DNA of 64,000 bases from Acidimicrobiia bacterium (GTDB lineage Bacteria > Actinomycetota > Acidimicrobiia > Acidimicrobiales > SKKL01), in NCBI GenBank assembly GCA_041676705.1, contig JBAYRL010000003.1:309215-373214 (forward strand), written 5' to 3'. Below are positions 8,932 to 18,306 of the stretch, piece after piece (position 1 is the stretch's first letter; every line of letters starts with the position of its first letter). The notes under the pieces were generated by a model. The model saw only the letters and a program-made list of their open reading frames with translations. It made no database searches and was not told the DNA's origin. The translations under genes and the position numbers were made by a program.

Positions 8932-9378
8932 TTAGTGCTCGTGCGCAATGCCTAGTTGGTGCATGGCCCGATGATGAGCTTCCGACAGCTTGGTCCATAG
9001 CTCGGCATCAAAGGCGTACATGGCGCTGGGGAAGAGCCCGTATTCTTCGGCTTCAATATGCGTCACCAAAATGTTGTATTGACGCTGGTCAAAGACCCCA
9101 TCCGTTAACATCTGGTGAAGGTCATCGTGTTCGTTTTCAAAAGCCTCACATACCTCGGGCTCTAAATCGCCGGTACTAAGAAGTAACGGGTACAGACCAA
9201 TTTCTTCTTTAGTGGTATGCAGCTCTAACAATGCTTGCAATCGCTCAACCTCAAGAGGGTCGGCAAGCCCATCTTCGGTGGCCACCGCTACCGAACGCGC
9301 CAGGTTCATGATCTCGTCGTGCTCGGCGGTAAGTTCGGCAATCGGCTCATAGTCGCGACATCCGCAGTGATCGCACAT
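8932..9378 (-). CDS. hemerythrin HHE domain protein
   Basis: A 148-residue four-helix protein with metal-ligand motifs typical of HHE domains: LTAEHDEIM, LLELHTTKEEIGLYPLL, FENEHDDLHQML and THIEAEEYGLFP. These His and Glu/Asp residues bind a di-iron site for oxygen, NO or iron handling. The N-terminus MCDHCGCRDYEP holds three Cys. ATG at 9378 is preceded by CGAGAG; the longer frame (to 9447) lacks homology upstream. Cytosolic; partner unknown. It diverges from the AidB-like dehydrogenase across ~200 nt. Confidence 0.88.
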   Translation of the reverse strand: MCDHCGCRDYEPIAELTAEHDEIMNLARSVAVATEDGLADPLEVERLQALLELHTTKEEIGLYPLLLSTGDLEPEVCEAFENEHDDLHQMLTDGVFDQRQYNILVTHIEAEEYGLFPSAMYAFDAELWTKLSEAHHRAMHQLGIAHEH

Positions 9379-9583
9379 ATCTCTCGAGCCTAGCCAGCTT
9401 CCCCGCCACTTGTGATAGCCGCCGTTTGAACCAGCAGCTGGCGACATGAATCATCTCACCGGATGGTCTGATGTCGTTATGATGGGCCCAAATAAGAACT
9501 CTCGACCACGCGGGACCAAGGATTCGACACGCTCGCTTCTTCTCCAACCGGTCGAACCTAGGTGGACTTGCTGGGGAGGCGCT

Positions 9584-11335
9584 ATGTCAGTTAGCGGCAT
9601 TGACTACACCAAGATGGACGGGGCGATTGGCACCAACTGGTACGATCTGGACCCGATTTTACAGGCTCGAGTCAGAAGCCAAACAGCCCCGGAAGATCGT
9701 GAATGGGCCGAAGAAACCCTGCGATCTTTTGCCGAGCTTTGCGCCAATGACATTGCGAAAAATGCCGACGTGATCGACGCTGCTCCTGCTCAGCTCATTC
9801 GCTACGGACGCATGGCCGAGGAAATTGACGAGATTCATCACCCGGCGGAAACCCTCGACTCTAAACGCAAACTATGGAAGGCCGGTTACGTTTCTGGCTT
9901 CGCCGCCGAGGCCGAACGCCGAGGCCGACCAACCCCAGGCGTGGTAACCGCCGCTGCAAACTACCTGCTTTCACAAGCAGACACCGGAATGGTGTGTTCG
10001 CTGGGTATGACCTCGGGGGTAGCGGGGCTGGTAGCCAGTTACGCTCCCGATGATTTGCGAGATGACTTACTCGCCAGGCTTCGAACCGACAATTTCGATG
10101 AGGGCACCGACGGTTCAATGTTTCTCACCGAACGAAACGGAGGTTCTGACCTCGGGCGAACTGTTACCTGCACGGCCCGAGATATCGGTGATGGAAGAGT
10201 TCTTCTAAACGGCGAGAAATGGTTCTGTTCCAATATTGACGGTGATGCCATCGTCATTCTGGCACGCCCCGAGGGAGCTACCGAGGGTAGCGCTGGCATA
10301 GGGCTATACCTGTTGCCCCGCTACCTAGAAGACGGCAGCCGCAACACCTATTCGATGCGGCGACTGAAAGACAAACTCGGAACACGATCGGTGCCCACTG
10401 GTGAAGTGGAGCTGCATGATGCTCTTGGTTATGCCTTGCGCCCGAAACGCTCAGATGGAACCCAATCAGACTCTGACGCCCGTGGACTTAACCGCATGAT
10501 GGAAATGGTTAACGGCTCTCGTTTCGGCGTGGCCTTAATGGGATTAGGTATTGCACGCCGATCATTTTTGGAAGCGGTAATTTGGGCCCATCACCGTGAA
10601 GCCAAAGGCCGTATTCTAGCCGACTTACCGCTGGTTCGTGAGCAGCTAATCGACCGTATGGTTGACCTAGAAGCCGCCGTAGCTTTGGGCTTTGAGTGTG
10701 TAAGTGCAGGTCGACATGCTGAAGGTGCACGCCTACGCCGAATTCTGGTGCCGGCAGCCAAGGTACGTTTGTGTCGCCTTGGGGTAGAAATCTCGGGCTA
10801 TGCCATTGATCTTTTTGGAGGAAACGGCTACTGCGAGGATTGGGGTATCACCCGGTTGTTACGCGATGCCGTGTGCCACCCCATTTGGGAAGGTTCGGAA
10901 AATATTTGCTCCCTTGACGTGCTACGAGCCATTAGGCGCGACAACGCCCACGAAGCGGTATTGACCCGAGTCGACGAAGCGTTAGACCTAGCCGCGACCG
11001 GACCTTCTTTCCTAGCTGAAGCAGTAGAAACGGTGCGCTCTAAGCGTGACGAGTTAGCGAACCGCATGGCCGAAATCGACAGCGTAGATACCGAGTGGAC
11101 ACACGCTGGGGTGGAGCGTTTAACAACCTTGTTAAACCATGTCGTGCAGGGGGCACTTTTGTGTGAGCTGGGTGCCGCAGACAATCGCTCCGCTTTAGTG
11201 GCACTACGCTACAGTCGCCGTCACCTTAATCCGGAGATGGCCTGGAATGACCGTATTGCCTATTCCCTAGGCAAAGAACTTCTGGCCTATGCCGATATTG
11301 GAGCTACAGAAGCCGCCGAAGCAGCCCTAGTTTAA
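9584..11335 (+). CDS. AidB-like acyl-CoA dehydrogenase
   Basis: 583 residues with the N-terminal extension, the FLTERNGGSDLG motif, the NGEKWFCSNIDGD strand and the C-terminal FGGNGYCEDWGITRLLRDA...PIWEGSENI that mark the AidB branch of FAD-dependent acyl-CoA dehydrogenases. E. coli AidB binds DNA and is linked to alkylation stress; other members act on acyl-CoAs, so the activity here is open. ATG at 9584 has a GGGGAGG ribosome site 6 nt upstream, which decides the start over a frame open from 9446. The TetR gene downstream on the opposite strand may control it. Confidence 0.9.
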   Translation: MSVSGIDYTKMDGAIGTNWYDLDPILQARVRSQTAPEDREWAEETLRSFAELCANDIAKNADVIDAAPAQLIRYGRMAEEIDEIHHPAETLDSKRKLWKAGYVSGFAAEAERRGRPTPGVVTAAANYLLSQADTGMVCSLGMTSGVAGLVASYAPDDLRDDLLARLRTDNFDEGTDGSMFLTERNGGSDLGRTVTCTARDIGDGRVLLNGEKWFCSNIDGDAIVILARPEGATEGSAGIGLYLLPRYLEDGSRNTYSMRRLKDKLGTRSVPTGEVELHDALGYALRPKRSDGTQSDSDARGLNRMMEMVNGSRFGVALMGLGIARRSFLEAVIWAHHREAKGRILADLPLVREQLIDRMVDLEAAVALGFECVSAGRHAEGARLRRILVPAAKVRLCRLGVEISGYAIDLFGGNGYCEDWGITRLLRDAVCHPIWEGSENICSLDVLRAIRRDNAHEAVLTRVDEALDLAATGPSFLAEAVETVRSKRDELANRMAEIDSVDTEWTHAGVERLTTLLNHVVQGALLCELGAADNRSALVALRYSRRHLNPEMAWNDRIAYSLGKELLAYADIGATEAAEAALV

Positions 11336-11416
11336 TGAGGTGAGTTTGCTGCACCAACCTTTGCGCCCGGCCGCGGCCTAACCCTGTTGCAACCTAGGGC
11401 GAATCCGTTGTTTGGC

Positions 11417-12046
11417 TTACCGAAGTTTGTTGGCGCGCTCGATTACATCGCCTAAGAGTGAGTTCACCATTTCGGTTACAACCTCGGCCCAAGCATCGGG
11501 GTCACGCGGTCGTATACCGGCCGAGCGCTGTAACAAGAACCCCAGGTGAAGCGTTTCTAAAATGTAAAGCGCCGCATCAACCTGCATGTTCATCTCGGGG
11601 CTTGCAGGACCACCTAAGGCGTCATCAACAATCGGTTGGGCAGACTGTCGGCGTAGCTCTTGGGCCTCACGCACGGCACTGGCCACCTCGTCGTCACGTC
11701 GCGAGGTAACAAACGCTTCAAGCCGTAGCGCTTCGTTGTCACCCAACGGTGCTTCATTTAGGGCCGCGTTGACCGTCATTTCGGCAATCAAGTCTCGGTT
11801 GTAACCAGTGGCAGCACTGTCGGAGTAGGTCGCTTCAACGATGGCGGCTTTTAATAAATCTTCCTTCGATTCAAAGCGGCCATACAGCGCTCCTGCTGAC
11901 AATCCAGCGGCCCGAACGACGTCGACGATTCGGGTGTCGTAATAGCCCTTTTCACCAATTACTTTGGCCGCCGCAGCCAGTATCTGAGACCGCAACGGAT
12001 CATCCAGATCGAAATAGTCGTTTGATTTTCCAAAGGAGTCGGCCAC
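11417..12046 (-). CDS. TetR-family transcriptional regulator
   Basis: 209 residues. The N-terminal helix-turn-helix is visible (RSQILAAAAKVIGEKGYYDT, IVDVVRAAGLSAGALYGRF, ESKEDLLKAAI), followed by an all-helical ligand domain. TetR regulators are usually repressors released by small molecules such as acyl-CoAs. The start is GTG at 12046; a TAATCT -10 box (12053-12058) ends 6 nt upstream, so the mRNA is probably leaderless. It sits back to back with the PaaX-like regulator and tail to tail with the AidB-like gene. Confidence 0.92.
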   Translation of the reverse strand: MADSFGKSNDYFDLDDPLRSQILAAAAKVIGEKGYYDTRIVDVVRAAGLSAGALYGRFESKEDLLKAAIVEATYSDSAATGYNRDLIAEMTVNAALNEAPLGDNEALRLEAFVTSRRDDEVASAVREAQELRRQSAQPIVDDALGGPASPEMNMQVDAALYILETLHLGFLLQRSAGIRPRDPDAWAEVVTEMVNSLLGDVIERANKLR

Positions 12047-12052
12047 CCAGCC

Positions 12053-12058
12053 AGATTA
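12053..12058 (-). promoter_or_regulatory. -10 box of leaderless TetR mRNA
   Basis: TAATCT on the minus strand matches TANNNT and ends 6 nt before the GTG start, leaving no room for a ribosome site. Confidence 0.5.
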
Positions 12059-12271
12059 CCGTGGCCTTCAGTTGCCGTCATCACAGCGGTTTTACAACAA
12101 AGATCGACAGGTCTTGACCGCATCCACACACCCCGGCTGACCTCGGAGAACACGTCCGACCACAAACAGGAATCACAAAACCGAATCCTACAGCGAAGCC
12201 ACAAGATCTGTTCAGGTTCATAGTGGGGAGGGAGTCGCGCCAAAATTGATTGGGGCTGCCAGACTAGCTAG

Positions 12272-13150
12272 GTGGTTGAACTTACCGATCTAATCTCGAC
12301 ACGCTCGTTGGTATTGGGCATGGTCCGCCCCGATAACAGCCTGCCTGCTGACGAGCTCTATGACGTGGCGTTGACGTGTGGTTTTACCGTACATCAGGTA
12401 CGACAATGCCTGGCCCGTTTAGTTCAAGAAGACATCTTTTCCCAAGAAGGCCAAGGCCGCCAAGCGCTCTTCACCGCCACCGCCAAAGGTCGTCGTCAAA
12501 TCGATCCACAAGATGAATTTCTGCGTTTGGCCTGGTCACTTGATCGGCCTAACGCCAGTTGGGATGGCTGTTGGCATCTGGTTGGATTCACAATCGACGA
12601 AGGCAGGCGCTCCGAACGAAATGCTCTCCGGGACCATATCGTTCGTATTTTAAGCGGAGCACCTCTGGCGAATGGACTCTACGTATCGCCTCATGATTGG
12701 GACGCGGCGATACGGCGAGTGGCCACCAACCTTGGCGTGGCCGATCGCATGATCTACATCCCAAGCCGTAACTTGACGGTTGGTGACCAAAGCGAGCCAC
12801 GTGCACTCGCTGCACTGTTGTGGGATCTGAAAGATTTGGCTGATCGATGGTCTACTTTCGTGGAAGAAACAACCCACATACTGGACCAATTGGAACAAGC
12901 TACTGATACCACACAAGCTTTGGCGGCAGTCGTAGCGGTGGTGGCGCGATGGGGCGTGATTCTAGAAGATGACCCGCTTCTACCTCCGGAGCTTCTTCCT
13001 GAAGGTTGGCAAGGTGCGACCGCGAGGCGCCTGTTTGTAGAGGCATCGAACCAGGCCAGAGTCTTGCGGGACGAAGCACAAATTCCAGCCTTGTTTCGCC
13101 GTTTCGACACCGTGCTGGACGAGATTCAAACCGCTCCGGTCACTAACTAA
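12272..13150 (+). CDS. PaaX-like transcriptional regulator
   Basis: 292 residues with an N-terminal winged helix (STRSLVLGMV, VHQVRQCLARLVQEDIF, LFTATAKG), a middle Cas2-like domain (WDGCWHLVGFTIDE, LRDHIVRILSG) and the PaaX C-terminal LLPPELLPEGWQGATA. PaaX represses phenylacetyl-CoA catabolism in other bacteria, with phenylacetyl-CoA as effector; no paa genes are seen here, so the target is unknown. The start is taken as GTG at 12272. The divergent TetR gene shares the 225-nt spacer, and the downstream reductase-like gene is the closest potential target. Confidence 0.85.
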   Translation: MVELTDLISTRSLVLGMVRPDNSLPADELYDVALTCGFTVHQVRQCLARLVQEDIFSQEGQGRQALFTATAKGRRQIDPQDEFLRLAWSLDRPNASWDGCWHLVGFTIDEGRRSERNALRDHIVRILSGAPLANGLYVSPHDWDAAIRRVATNLGVADRMIYIPSRNLTVGDQSEPRALAALLWDLKDLADRWSTFVEETTHILDQLEQATDTTQALAAVVAVVARWGVILEDDPLLPPELLPEGWQGATARRLFVEASNQARVLRDEAQIPALFRRFDTVLDEIQTAPVTN

Positions 13151-13294
13151 GAGTTTGGCCTGAAAAACTTCATTGACTGAATCTAAAACGGCCGTTATGG
13201 TTTTGATCACATGACGGTGGTCATACGTTGCCCAGGTAACGGCTGACTAGTGATTCGGGGCGAGGGGGATTCGCCACCAATGAAAGGGTCAACC

Positions 13295-14497
13295 ATGAAA
13301 GTCGTACTATTAGGCGCTGGTGGAGGCATGGGTCGCACCGCCGCCGAACATCTGGCTCAAGATTCGTCCATAACATCACTGGTGTTAGCCGATTACGTGG
13401 AAGAAGCGGCCCAGCGCATTGCCGCTGGAATTTCGGAGCCGAAAACCACTATCACACCTACCCAAATCGATGCGCTAGACAAGGAGGCCCTCGAGGCGCT
13501 CTTGTCGGATGCCGATTTAGTCGTTAACTGCGCCGGACCGTTTTTCCGCCTCGGTGTGCCCACCTTGAAAGCGGCAATTGCTACGAAAACGAACTACATC
13601 GACATTTGCGATGACCCCGAGCCCACCAAGGCCATGTTCGCCTTAGACGCCGAAGCCACAGCGGCAGGCATTGCCGCAGTAATTGGCATGGGTGCCAGCC
13701 CAGGGCTGTCGAATCTCTTGGCAAAACGTGCTGCCAGCCAGCTCGATCAGGTTGAAGACTGCTTCACCGCGTGGCCTTTAGGAGTCGAAACTTCGGGCTG
13801 GTCTGAAAACACGGGCGGAACCGTACCAGGTTCGACGAAGCCATCGGCAGCCGCCGTCCACTTAATGGAACAAATCCACGGCAAGGTCACCATCGCTGAA
13901 GGTGGCCATCACATCGATGTGCCGCCACTAGAAGCTGTCCAACTTGATTTCCCCGGATTCGGTTCAGGCACCGGTTACATCGTGGGCCACCCCGAGCCGC
14001 TAACCCTTATAAGCTCTCTAGGCCTAAAAGGCCGGAGCGCTAACGTGATAATGACCTCAAAGCGAGTCATTTCGCTTCTCGTCGAACTTCAAAGGCAACT
14101 CGACGCTAGCGGACTATCAATAGAGGAAGCCGCGAGCGTCCTCGTAAAACCCTCTAGCCGCCCCGACATCCTAGAAACCTTGTCGGCCCAGAATTATGAG
14201 GATTATGGCGAACTGCCCTCTTTTTTCGCCCTCGCAACGGGCACCTTAAATGGTCAAAGAACCACCGTAGGATGCCACGCCGCAACGCTTCCGTCTGGCA
14301 TGGATGGCTCCACGGGGATACCAGTCGCACTGGGCGCAAAACAGATGCTCCAGTCCAAACTGACACCCGGTGTACATTCACCCGAGGCGGTGATAAACGG
14401 CACTCGCTTACTTACCGATCTAATGCCCTACTGCACCACCGAGGTGAACTCACTCGACGAGCTCGCCCCAGTGTCGCTGGCCACCACCTCACCCTAA
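13295..14497 (+). CDS. saccharopine dehydrogenase-like NAD(P)-binding protein
   Basis: 400 residues beginning with a Rossmann motif (KVVLLGAGGGMGRTAAEHL), then LVLADYVEEAA, VVNCAGPFFRLGVPTLKAAI and GASPGLSNLLA, as in saccharopine dehydrogenase/reductase and trans-acting enoyl reductase families. It should be a cytosolic dehydrogenase or carboxynorspermidine-type enzyme; substrate unknown. ATG at 13295 has AAAGGG 6 nt upstream; an ATG at 13280 is possible. A small inverted repeat ATGAC-gggt-GTCAT-like site at 13211-13224 lies in the upstream spacer and could be an operator for a neighbouring regulator. Confidence 0.82.
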   Translation: MKVVLLGAGGGMGRTAAEHLAQDSSITSLVLADYVEEAAQRIAAGISEPKTTITPTQIDALDKEALEALLSDADLVVNCAGPFFRLGVPTLKAAIATKTNYIDICDDPEPTKAMFALDAEATAAGIAAVIGMGASPGLSNLLAKRAASQLDQVEDCFTAWPLGVETSGWSENTGGTVPGSTKPSAAAVHLMEQIHGKVTIAEGGHHIDVPPLEAVQLDFPGFGSGTGYIVGHPEPLTLISSLGLKGRSANVIMTSKRVISLLVELQRQLDASGLSIEEAASVLVKPSSRPDILETLSAQNYEDYGELPSFFALATGTLNGQRTTVGCHAATLPSGMDGSTGIPVALGAKQMLQSKLTPGVHSPEAVINGTRLLTDLMPYCTTEVNSLDELAPVSLATTSP

Positions 14498-14563
14498 ATG
14501 GGAATAAACCGCGGCTAGAGAGTGGATCGTGTATGAGCTAGCTACCAGATTTGCGGTCATAAA

Positions 14564-15436
14564 CTATGGCACCCGAAGAGCTGGAACAACCTCTTTGGCG
14601 AACCGTTCGAGTTGTCGTGGGTCTTCGTTCCACAACAGGAAGGTATCGAAGCCATAGACGGTCGCGAATTCCCAGAGCTGGTCTACCCACTGATCAACCG
14701 GTCCATGCAGCGGACCGCGTGATGAAGAATCTGTTATCTCCCCAGAAATATTCATCACCCGCCGCAGTTCGCTTCGAGCACGACCGGCCGAGTCAAGCGC
14801 TTCGTCCAAACGTTCACTCATCTGCGCGATCGGTGCCACATCCCCTTGGAAAGAAGGCACCCAACCATCCGCGACTCTAGCGGTGAGATCAAGCGCTTTG
14901 GGTCCATAGGCACCCAACCAAATACCTATCGGTGCCGTGGGCATCGGCCCGCCTCGTGCCCCGGCCAGATGGTAGTGATTTCCCCGAAACTGGAGGTTGC
15001 CTTCACCACTCCAAATCATCCGGATCACTGAAATCGCTTCTTCCAAGGCCCGTAAAGATTCACCAGGACCACGTTTTTCACCACCGTAGGCTTCGATGGC
15101 ATCCCAGAAAGCACCTGCTCCGAGACCCAAGTCAAAGCGTCCGCCTGAAAGTTTGCCAATAGTCATGGCGGCCTTGGCGATTATCGGCGGGTGTCGCAAC
15201 GGCAGGTTGGCTACATCAGGGAAAATTCGTAGCGTCGACGTGTGGGCCGCAATAAAGGCCATCAACATCCAGGTATCTACATAACGCCGTTGATAGGGAT
15301 GATCTTGGATTCCCACGTAGTCAAGCCCCAAAGCCTCAACACGCTTAGCCGTTTCAATCAGCTGATGATCCTCATTCGGTACCAAGAAGTAGCCAAACTT
15401 AAGCTGCAACTGTTCTATTGAGGTATCGCTAGTCAT
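14564..15436 (-). CDS. LLM-class F420-dependent oxidoreductase
   Basis: 290 residues with a luciferase-like TIM-barrel pattern: KFGYFLVPNEDHQLIETAKR, DYVGIQDHPYQRR, HTSTLRIFPDVANLPLRHPP, SGGRFDLGLGAGAFWDAIEAYGG, PIGIWLGAYGPKALDL and ADGWVPS. Members use reduced F420 or FMN; F420 is likelier in an actinobacterium. Substrate unknown. ATG at 15436 has AGGGAGAAG upstream. It is convergent with the reductase-like gene at 13295. Confidence 0.88.
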   Translation of the reverse strand: MTSDTSIEQLQLKFGYFLVPNEDHQLIETAKRVEALGLDYVGIQDHPYQRRYVDTWMLMAFIAAHTSTLRIFPDVANLPLRHPPIIAKAAMTIGKLSGGRFDLGLGAGAFWDAIEAYGGEKRGPGESLRALEEAISVIRMIWSGEGNLQFRGNHYHLAGARGGPMPTAPIGIWLGAYGPKALDLTARVADGWVPSFQGDVAPIAQMSERLDEALDSAGRARSELRRVMNISGEITDSSSRGPLHGPVDQWVDQLWEFATVYGFDTFLLWNEDPRQLERFAKEVVPALRVP

Positions 15437-15707
15437 AGCTTCTCCCTATTAACCGTCTGTCTTTGCACCTTAACTATCTAGTACTCCCCCGATACGGGTA
15501 ATCCCAACCGTAATGCAGCTTGTTCATTCGCAATTCGCACGAGACGAAGTTACAGGTGTCACCCAAAAGTGCTGATACCTGCAACACTGGCGAAGCTAGA
15601 ATCAGGGAAAGGCGCGTAGGTTGAGCAAGCGCTCGATTGAGGGTTGCTTTACTACCGCCTCGTTTCAGATCAAGCCGTGATCACACGAATAAACAGAGGA
15701 GAAAAGC

Positions 15708-15911
15708 ATGGCCGGAGCAGATGATCTCGTTGGCAAGGCGAAAAAAGCCCTAGGTGAGCTTAAAGACACCGACAAGGACGAGCTGAAAGACAAAGCTAAA
15801 GACTTCGCCGAGAACGTGAAAGATAAGGCCGAAGACATTGCCGAAGATGTAAAAGACAAGGCCGAATCGGCATTCGAGTCGGTGAAGGATCGTTTCTCAA
15901 AGAAAGACTAG
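15708..15911 (+). CDS. CsbD/LEA-like lysine-rich small stress protein
   Basis: 67 residues made of repeating amphipathic 11-mers rich in Lys, Asp and Ala (AKDFAENVKDKAEDIAEDVK), with no Cys and no hydrophobic core: a CsbD/LEA-type helical protein. Such proteins are typically induced by general stress. ATG at 15708 follows AGAGGAG. The 270-nt spacer upstream holds no other gene; an imperfect CAGGT...ACCTG hairpin is visible near 15552-15581. A second CsbD gene lies at 27734 beside a SigB/SigF-type sigma factor, which may control both. Confidence 0.75.
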   Translation: MAGADDLVGKAKKALGELKDTDKDELKDKAKDFAENVKDKAEDIAEDVKDKAESAFESVKDRFSKKD

Positions 15912-15953
15912 CTGTCGGGCATCGCTTATTAAGCGTATGAAGCCAGGTCCCCA

Positions 15954-16763
15954 TTGAGCTTCCGAATTGCAGGCCCGCCTGAGGGTCAGATTACCGTTCC
16001 AGCCACGGTAAGAGGCATTGCCGGGCAACGCTCCGTTGAACCCATTTGGATTAATACCTTAGGCGGAGTTACTTATAAAATATCTGACCGCCATACCTCT
16101 ATTTTTGTTAAATGGGGACCGCCCGATCATTACCATCGACTGCACGCTGAAGCGCAGAGGATGCAATGGGCCTACGATTACACCCCAGTGCCGAAGCTTT
16201 TAGACATCGGCCAGAACGAAGATGGTGCCTGGTTAGTTAGCGAGGGCATCGAGGCAAGCAGTGCCGTATCAAATTGGTGGAAGACTGTCCCCAAGGCTGC
16301 CGTTGATGCCATTGGACAAGGTCTTGCGGCTCTTCACCAGTCATTACCCGTCCCTTTGTGTCCCTTCAAATGGAGTACCGAAGATCGCGTGTCCCAGGTC
16401 ATGGCACGGGCATCAAATAGAGAACTAACTGACCTAGATGTTGCATCCCTTGGAATTAATCTGACCCTGGAAGACGCCCTCGCAATACTCGAAGATCCGC
16501 CAACACCCGACCTCATTGTTGTGTGTCATGGGGATGCGTGCGCCCCTAATACATTGATCGACTCTACGGGCCGATGGGCGGCACATGTGGACCTGGGTTC
16601 GCTTGGGATTTCCGATCGATGGGCAGATCTGGCCATCGCATCCTGGAGCCTTGAGTGGAACTTCGGTTCAGATTGGGAATCTCGGTTCTTCAAGGCCTAC
16701 GGGATTGACCCAGATCCGTCACGGATCCTTTACTATCGTTTGCTTTGGGCCCTGGGACCATAG
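15954..16763 (+). CDS. APH(3')-like phosphotransferase
   Basis: 269 residues with the aminoglycoside 3'-phosphotransferase core: VVCHGDACAPNTLID (catalytic Asp in HGD, Asn in PN), HVDLGSLGISDRWADLAI (Mg-binding DLG) and the tail AYGIDPDPSRILYYRLLW. It should phosphorylate a small hydroxyl substrate using ATP. Chromosomal actinobacterial homologues are not proven resistance genes. The start is TTG at 15954: the only nearby ATG (15936) hits a stop at once. It lies 43 nt after the CsbD-like gene and ~70 nt before the PadR-PIG-L chimera. Confidence 0.85.
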   Translation: MSFRIAGPPEGQITVPATVRGIAGQRSVEPIWINTLGGVTYKISDRHTSIFVKWGPPDHYHRLHAEAQRMQWAYDYTPVPKLLDIGQNEDGAWLVSEGIEASSAVSNWWKTVPKAAVDAIGQGLAALHQSLPVPLCPFKWSTEDRVSQVMARASNRELTDLDVASLGINLTLEDALAILEDPPTPDLIVVCHGDACAPNTLIDSTGRWAAHVDLGSLGISDRWADLAIASWSLEWNFGSDWESRFFKAYGIDPDPSRILYYRLLWALGP

Positions 16764-16835
16764 CTAAATCCACCGCTCAAGCCCCATCGAGGGCCCCGGA
16801 ACTGGACCGGTACCAACGATTCCAAGTTAGACACA

Positions 16836-18086
16836 ATGTTGGATCAACAAGCAGCAACCGTTGACGAAGACGCTCGTCGGGAACAGATCTTAGATATTCA
16901 GCGCTACATCTTGGAAGATCTCGTGAACCCCATCGATTTATGGATTGGAGATGTCCGGGGGGTACCCTCGTTGACCACCGGGGAAGCGGCCATTCTCGGA
17001 TTGTTGGCAATTCAACCGTGGACAACATACGAGTTAGCGACTCAGCTTCAGCGGTCGTTGCGCTGGTTTTGGCCACTTGGAGAACGCACCATCTACGACC
17101 TACCCAAGGCTTTGGTAGGCAAGGGTCTTGCAGCTTCAGAGGAGAAACTCACTGGAAAACGCACCAGCACCGTATATTTCATAACGACGGATGGAGAACG
17201 AGCCCTCCGCCGTTGGCTGGACCAGACCGGTTCCATCCCACGTCTCGAAATTGAAGACCTGGTCAAGGTGTTTTTCGCCCCCGGTGGTTCGCTTGAACTG
17301 CTTGCTCGCACCATTGAACACATGCGAGAAGCTGCTTTTGAAGCAATGTCTGAGCTGGCCGAGGTAGGTGCCGGAACTGCCGACTACCCGGTTGATGGGG
17401 CCATCGCCCAACGGGTATCCGTCAACGCCGTCAGTTTCGAATTAATTTTTCGGATTCATTCCACCATTTTCGAATGGACAAAATGGGCCCAAGACGCCAT
17501 TAACCAATGGCCGAGCACCACCGATCCTCGTTGGGATGAAGCAGCCGGGGTCTTCGCGGCCGCCAACCGCCATGTTCACAGCCTCACCAACGAAAATAGA
17601 GTCCATGCTCTGACTATTCAGTCAACACCAGGGTCGCCAACAGACGAAGAAATCACACCGACGCTCTTAGCAGTGGTCGCCCATACCGACGACGAAACCT
17701 TTGGCTTTGGCTCGCTCTTGCGGCAGCACCGCCCCGATGTCGTAGTCACGCTCGACCCCACTGGATCAGACGGACACCGTGACCATGCGGCGGTAGGCGC
17801 CGCTGCGACTGACGCCTTTCACAACTGCGTCACCTGGGATGCAGCGTTATATCACTGGTGTTTGCCACGATCGCTGATGCATGCATGGAGCCAAGAAATA
17901 GCATCTCGACAGCCTGATAGCGTGTACTTGGAAACTGATTTAGGACGTCCGGATGACGACATCACCACGGTGGTGGAATCTGCCCGTTGGTTAGCAAAGC
18001 GCGAGAAAGCCATTTCCAAGCATCACACCCAATCTTCACCTTTTGAAGGCTTGCCAGAGCCTCTATACCAAGCGTTTTTTACTTAA
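16836..18086 (+). CDS. PadR regulator fused to internally deleted PIG-L deacetylase
   Basis: Residues ~45-235 form a full PadR-type regulator (LTTGEAAILGLLAIQPWTTY, GERTIYDLPKALVGKGLAAS, VYFITTDGERALRRWLDQTG). From ~267 the protein turns into a PIG-L/LmbE deacetylase: LLAVVAHTDDETFGFGSLL with the metal motif AHxDDE. It then jumps straight to RPDVVVTLDPTGSDGHRDHAAVG with the second motif HxDH. The ~100 residues that normally separate these motifs, which help form the substrate pocket, are missing, yet the frame is intact and the metal ligands are kept. The first ~45 residues match neither family as far as I can tell. This may be a deletion product frozen as a chimera, or a DNA-binding protein with a remodelled ligand site. 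Confidence 0.75.
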   Translation: MLDQQAATVDEDARREQILDIQRYILEDLVNPIDLWIGDVRGVPSLTTGEAAILGLLAIQPWTTYELATQLQRSLRWFWPLGERTIYDLPKALVGKGLAASEEKLTGKRTSTVYFITTDGERALRRWLDQTGSIPRLEIEDLVKVFFAPGGSLELLARTIEHMREAAFEAMSELAEVGAGTADYPVDGAIAQRVSVNAVSFELIFRIHSTIFEWTKWAQDAINQWPSTTDPRWDEAAGVFAAANRHVHSLTNENRVHALTIQSTPGSPTDEEITPTLLAVVAHTDDETFGFGSLLRQHRPDVVVTLDPTGSDGHRDHAAVGAAATDAFHNCVTWDAALYHWCLPRSLMHAWSQEIASRQPDSVYLETDLGRPDDDITTVVESARWLAKREKAISKHHTQSSPFEGLPEPLYQAFFT

Positions 18087-18306
18087 GACCATCTGGTAAG
18101 AATTGTTCCGCCTTGGGAAGGCGGCCCCACCGAAACGTCACTTCTCGGACTTCGGCACTGACCAACGAAACACAACTCGCCAATTACCGATGCGCCACCG
18201 AACCGATGGTAGGTAGCGGTGAACCCTACAACACCACCAAGTAGGGCTGACTGCTATCTATTTACCAAAACCTTTACCGTTTGGTTAAGGCCGATAAGCT
18301 GCCCGT

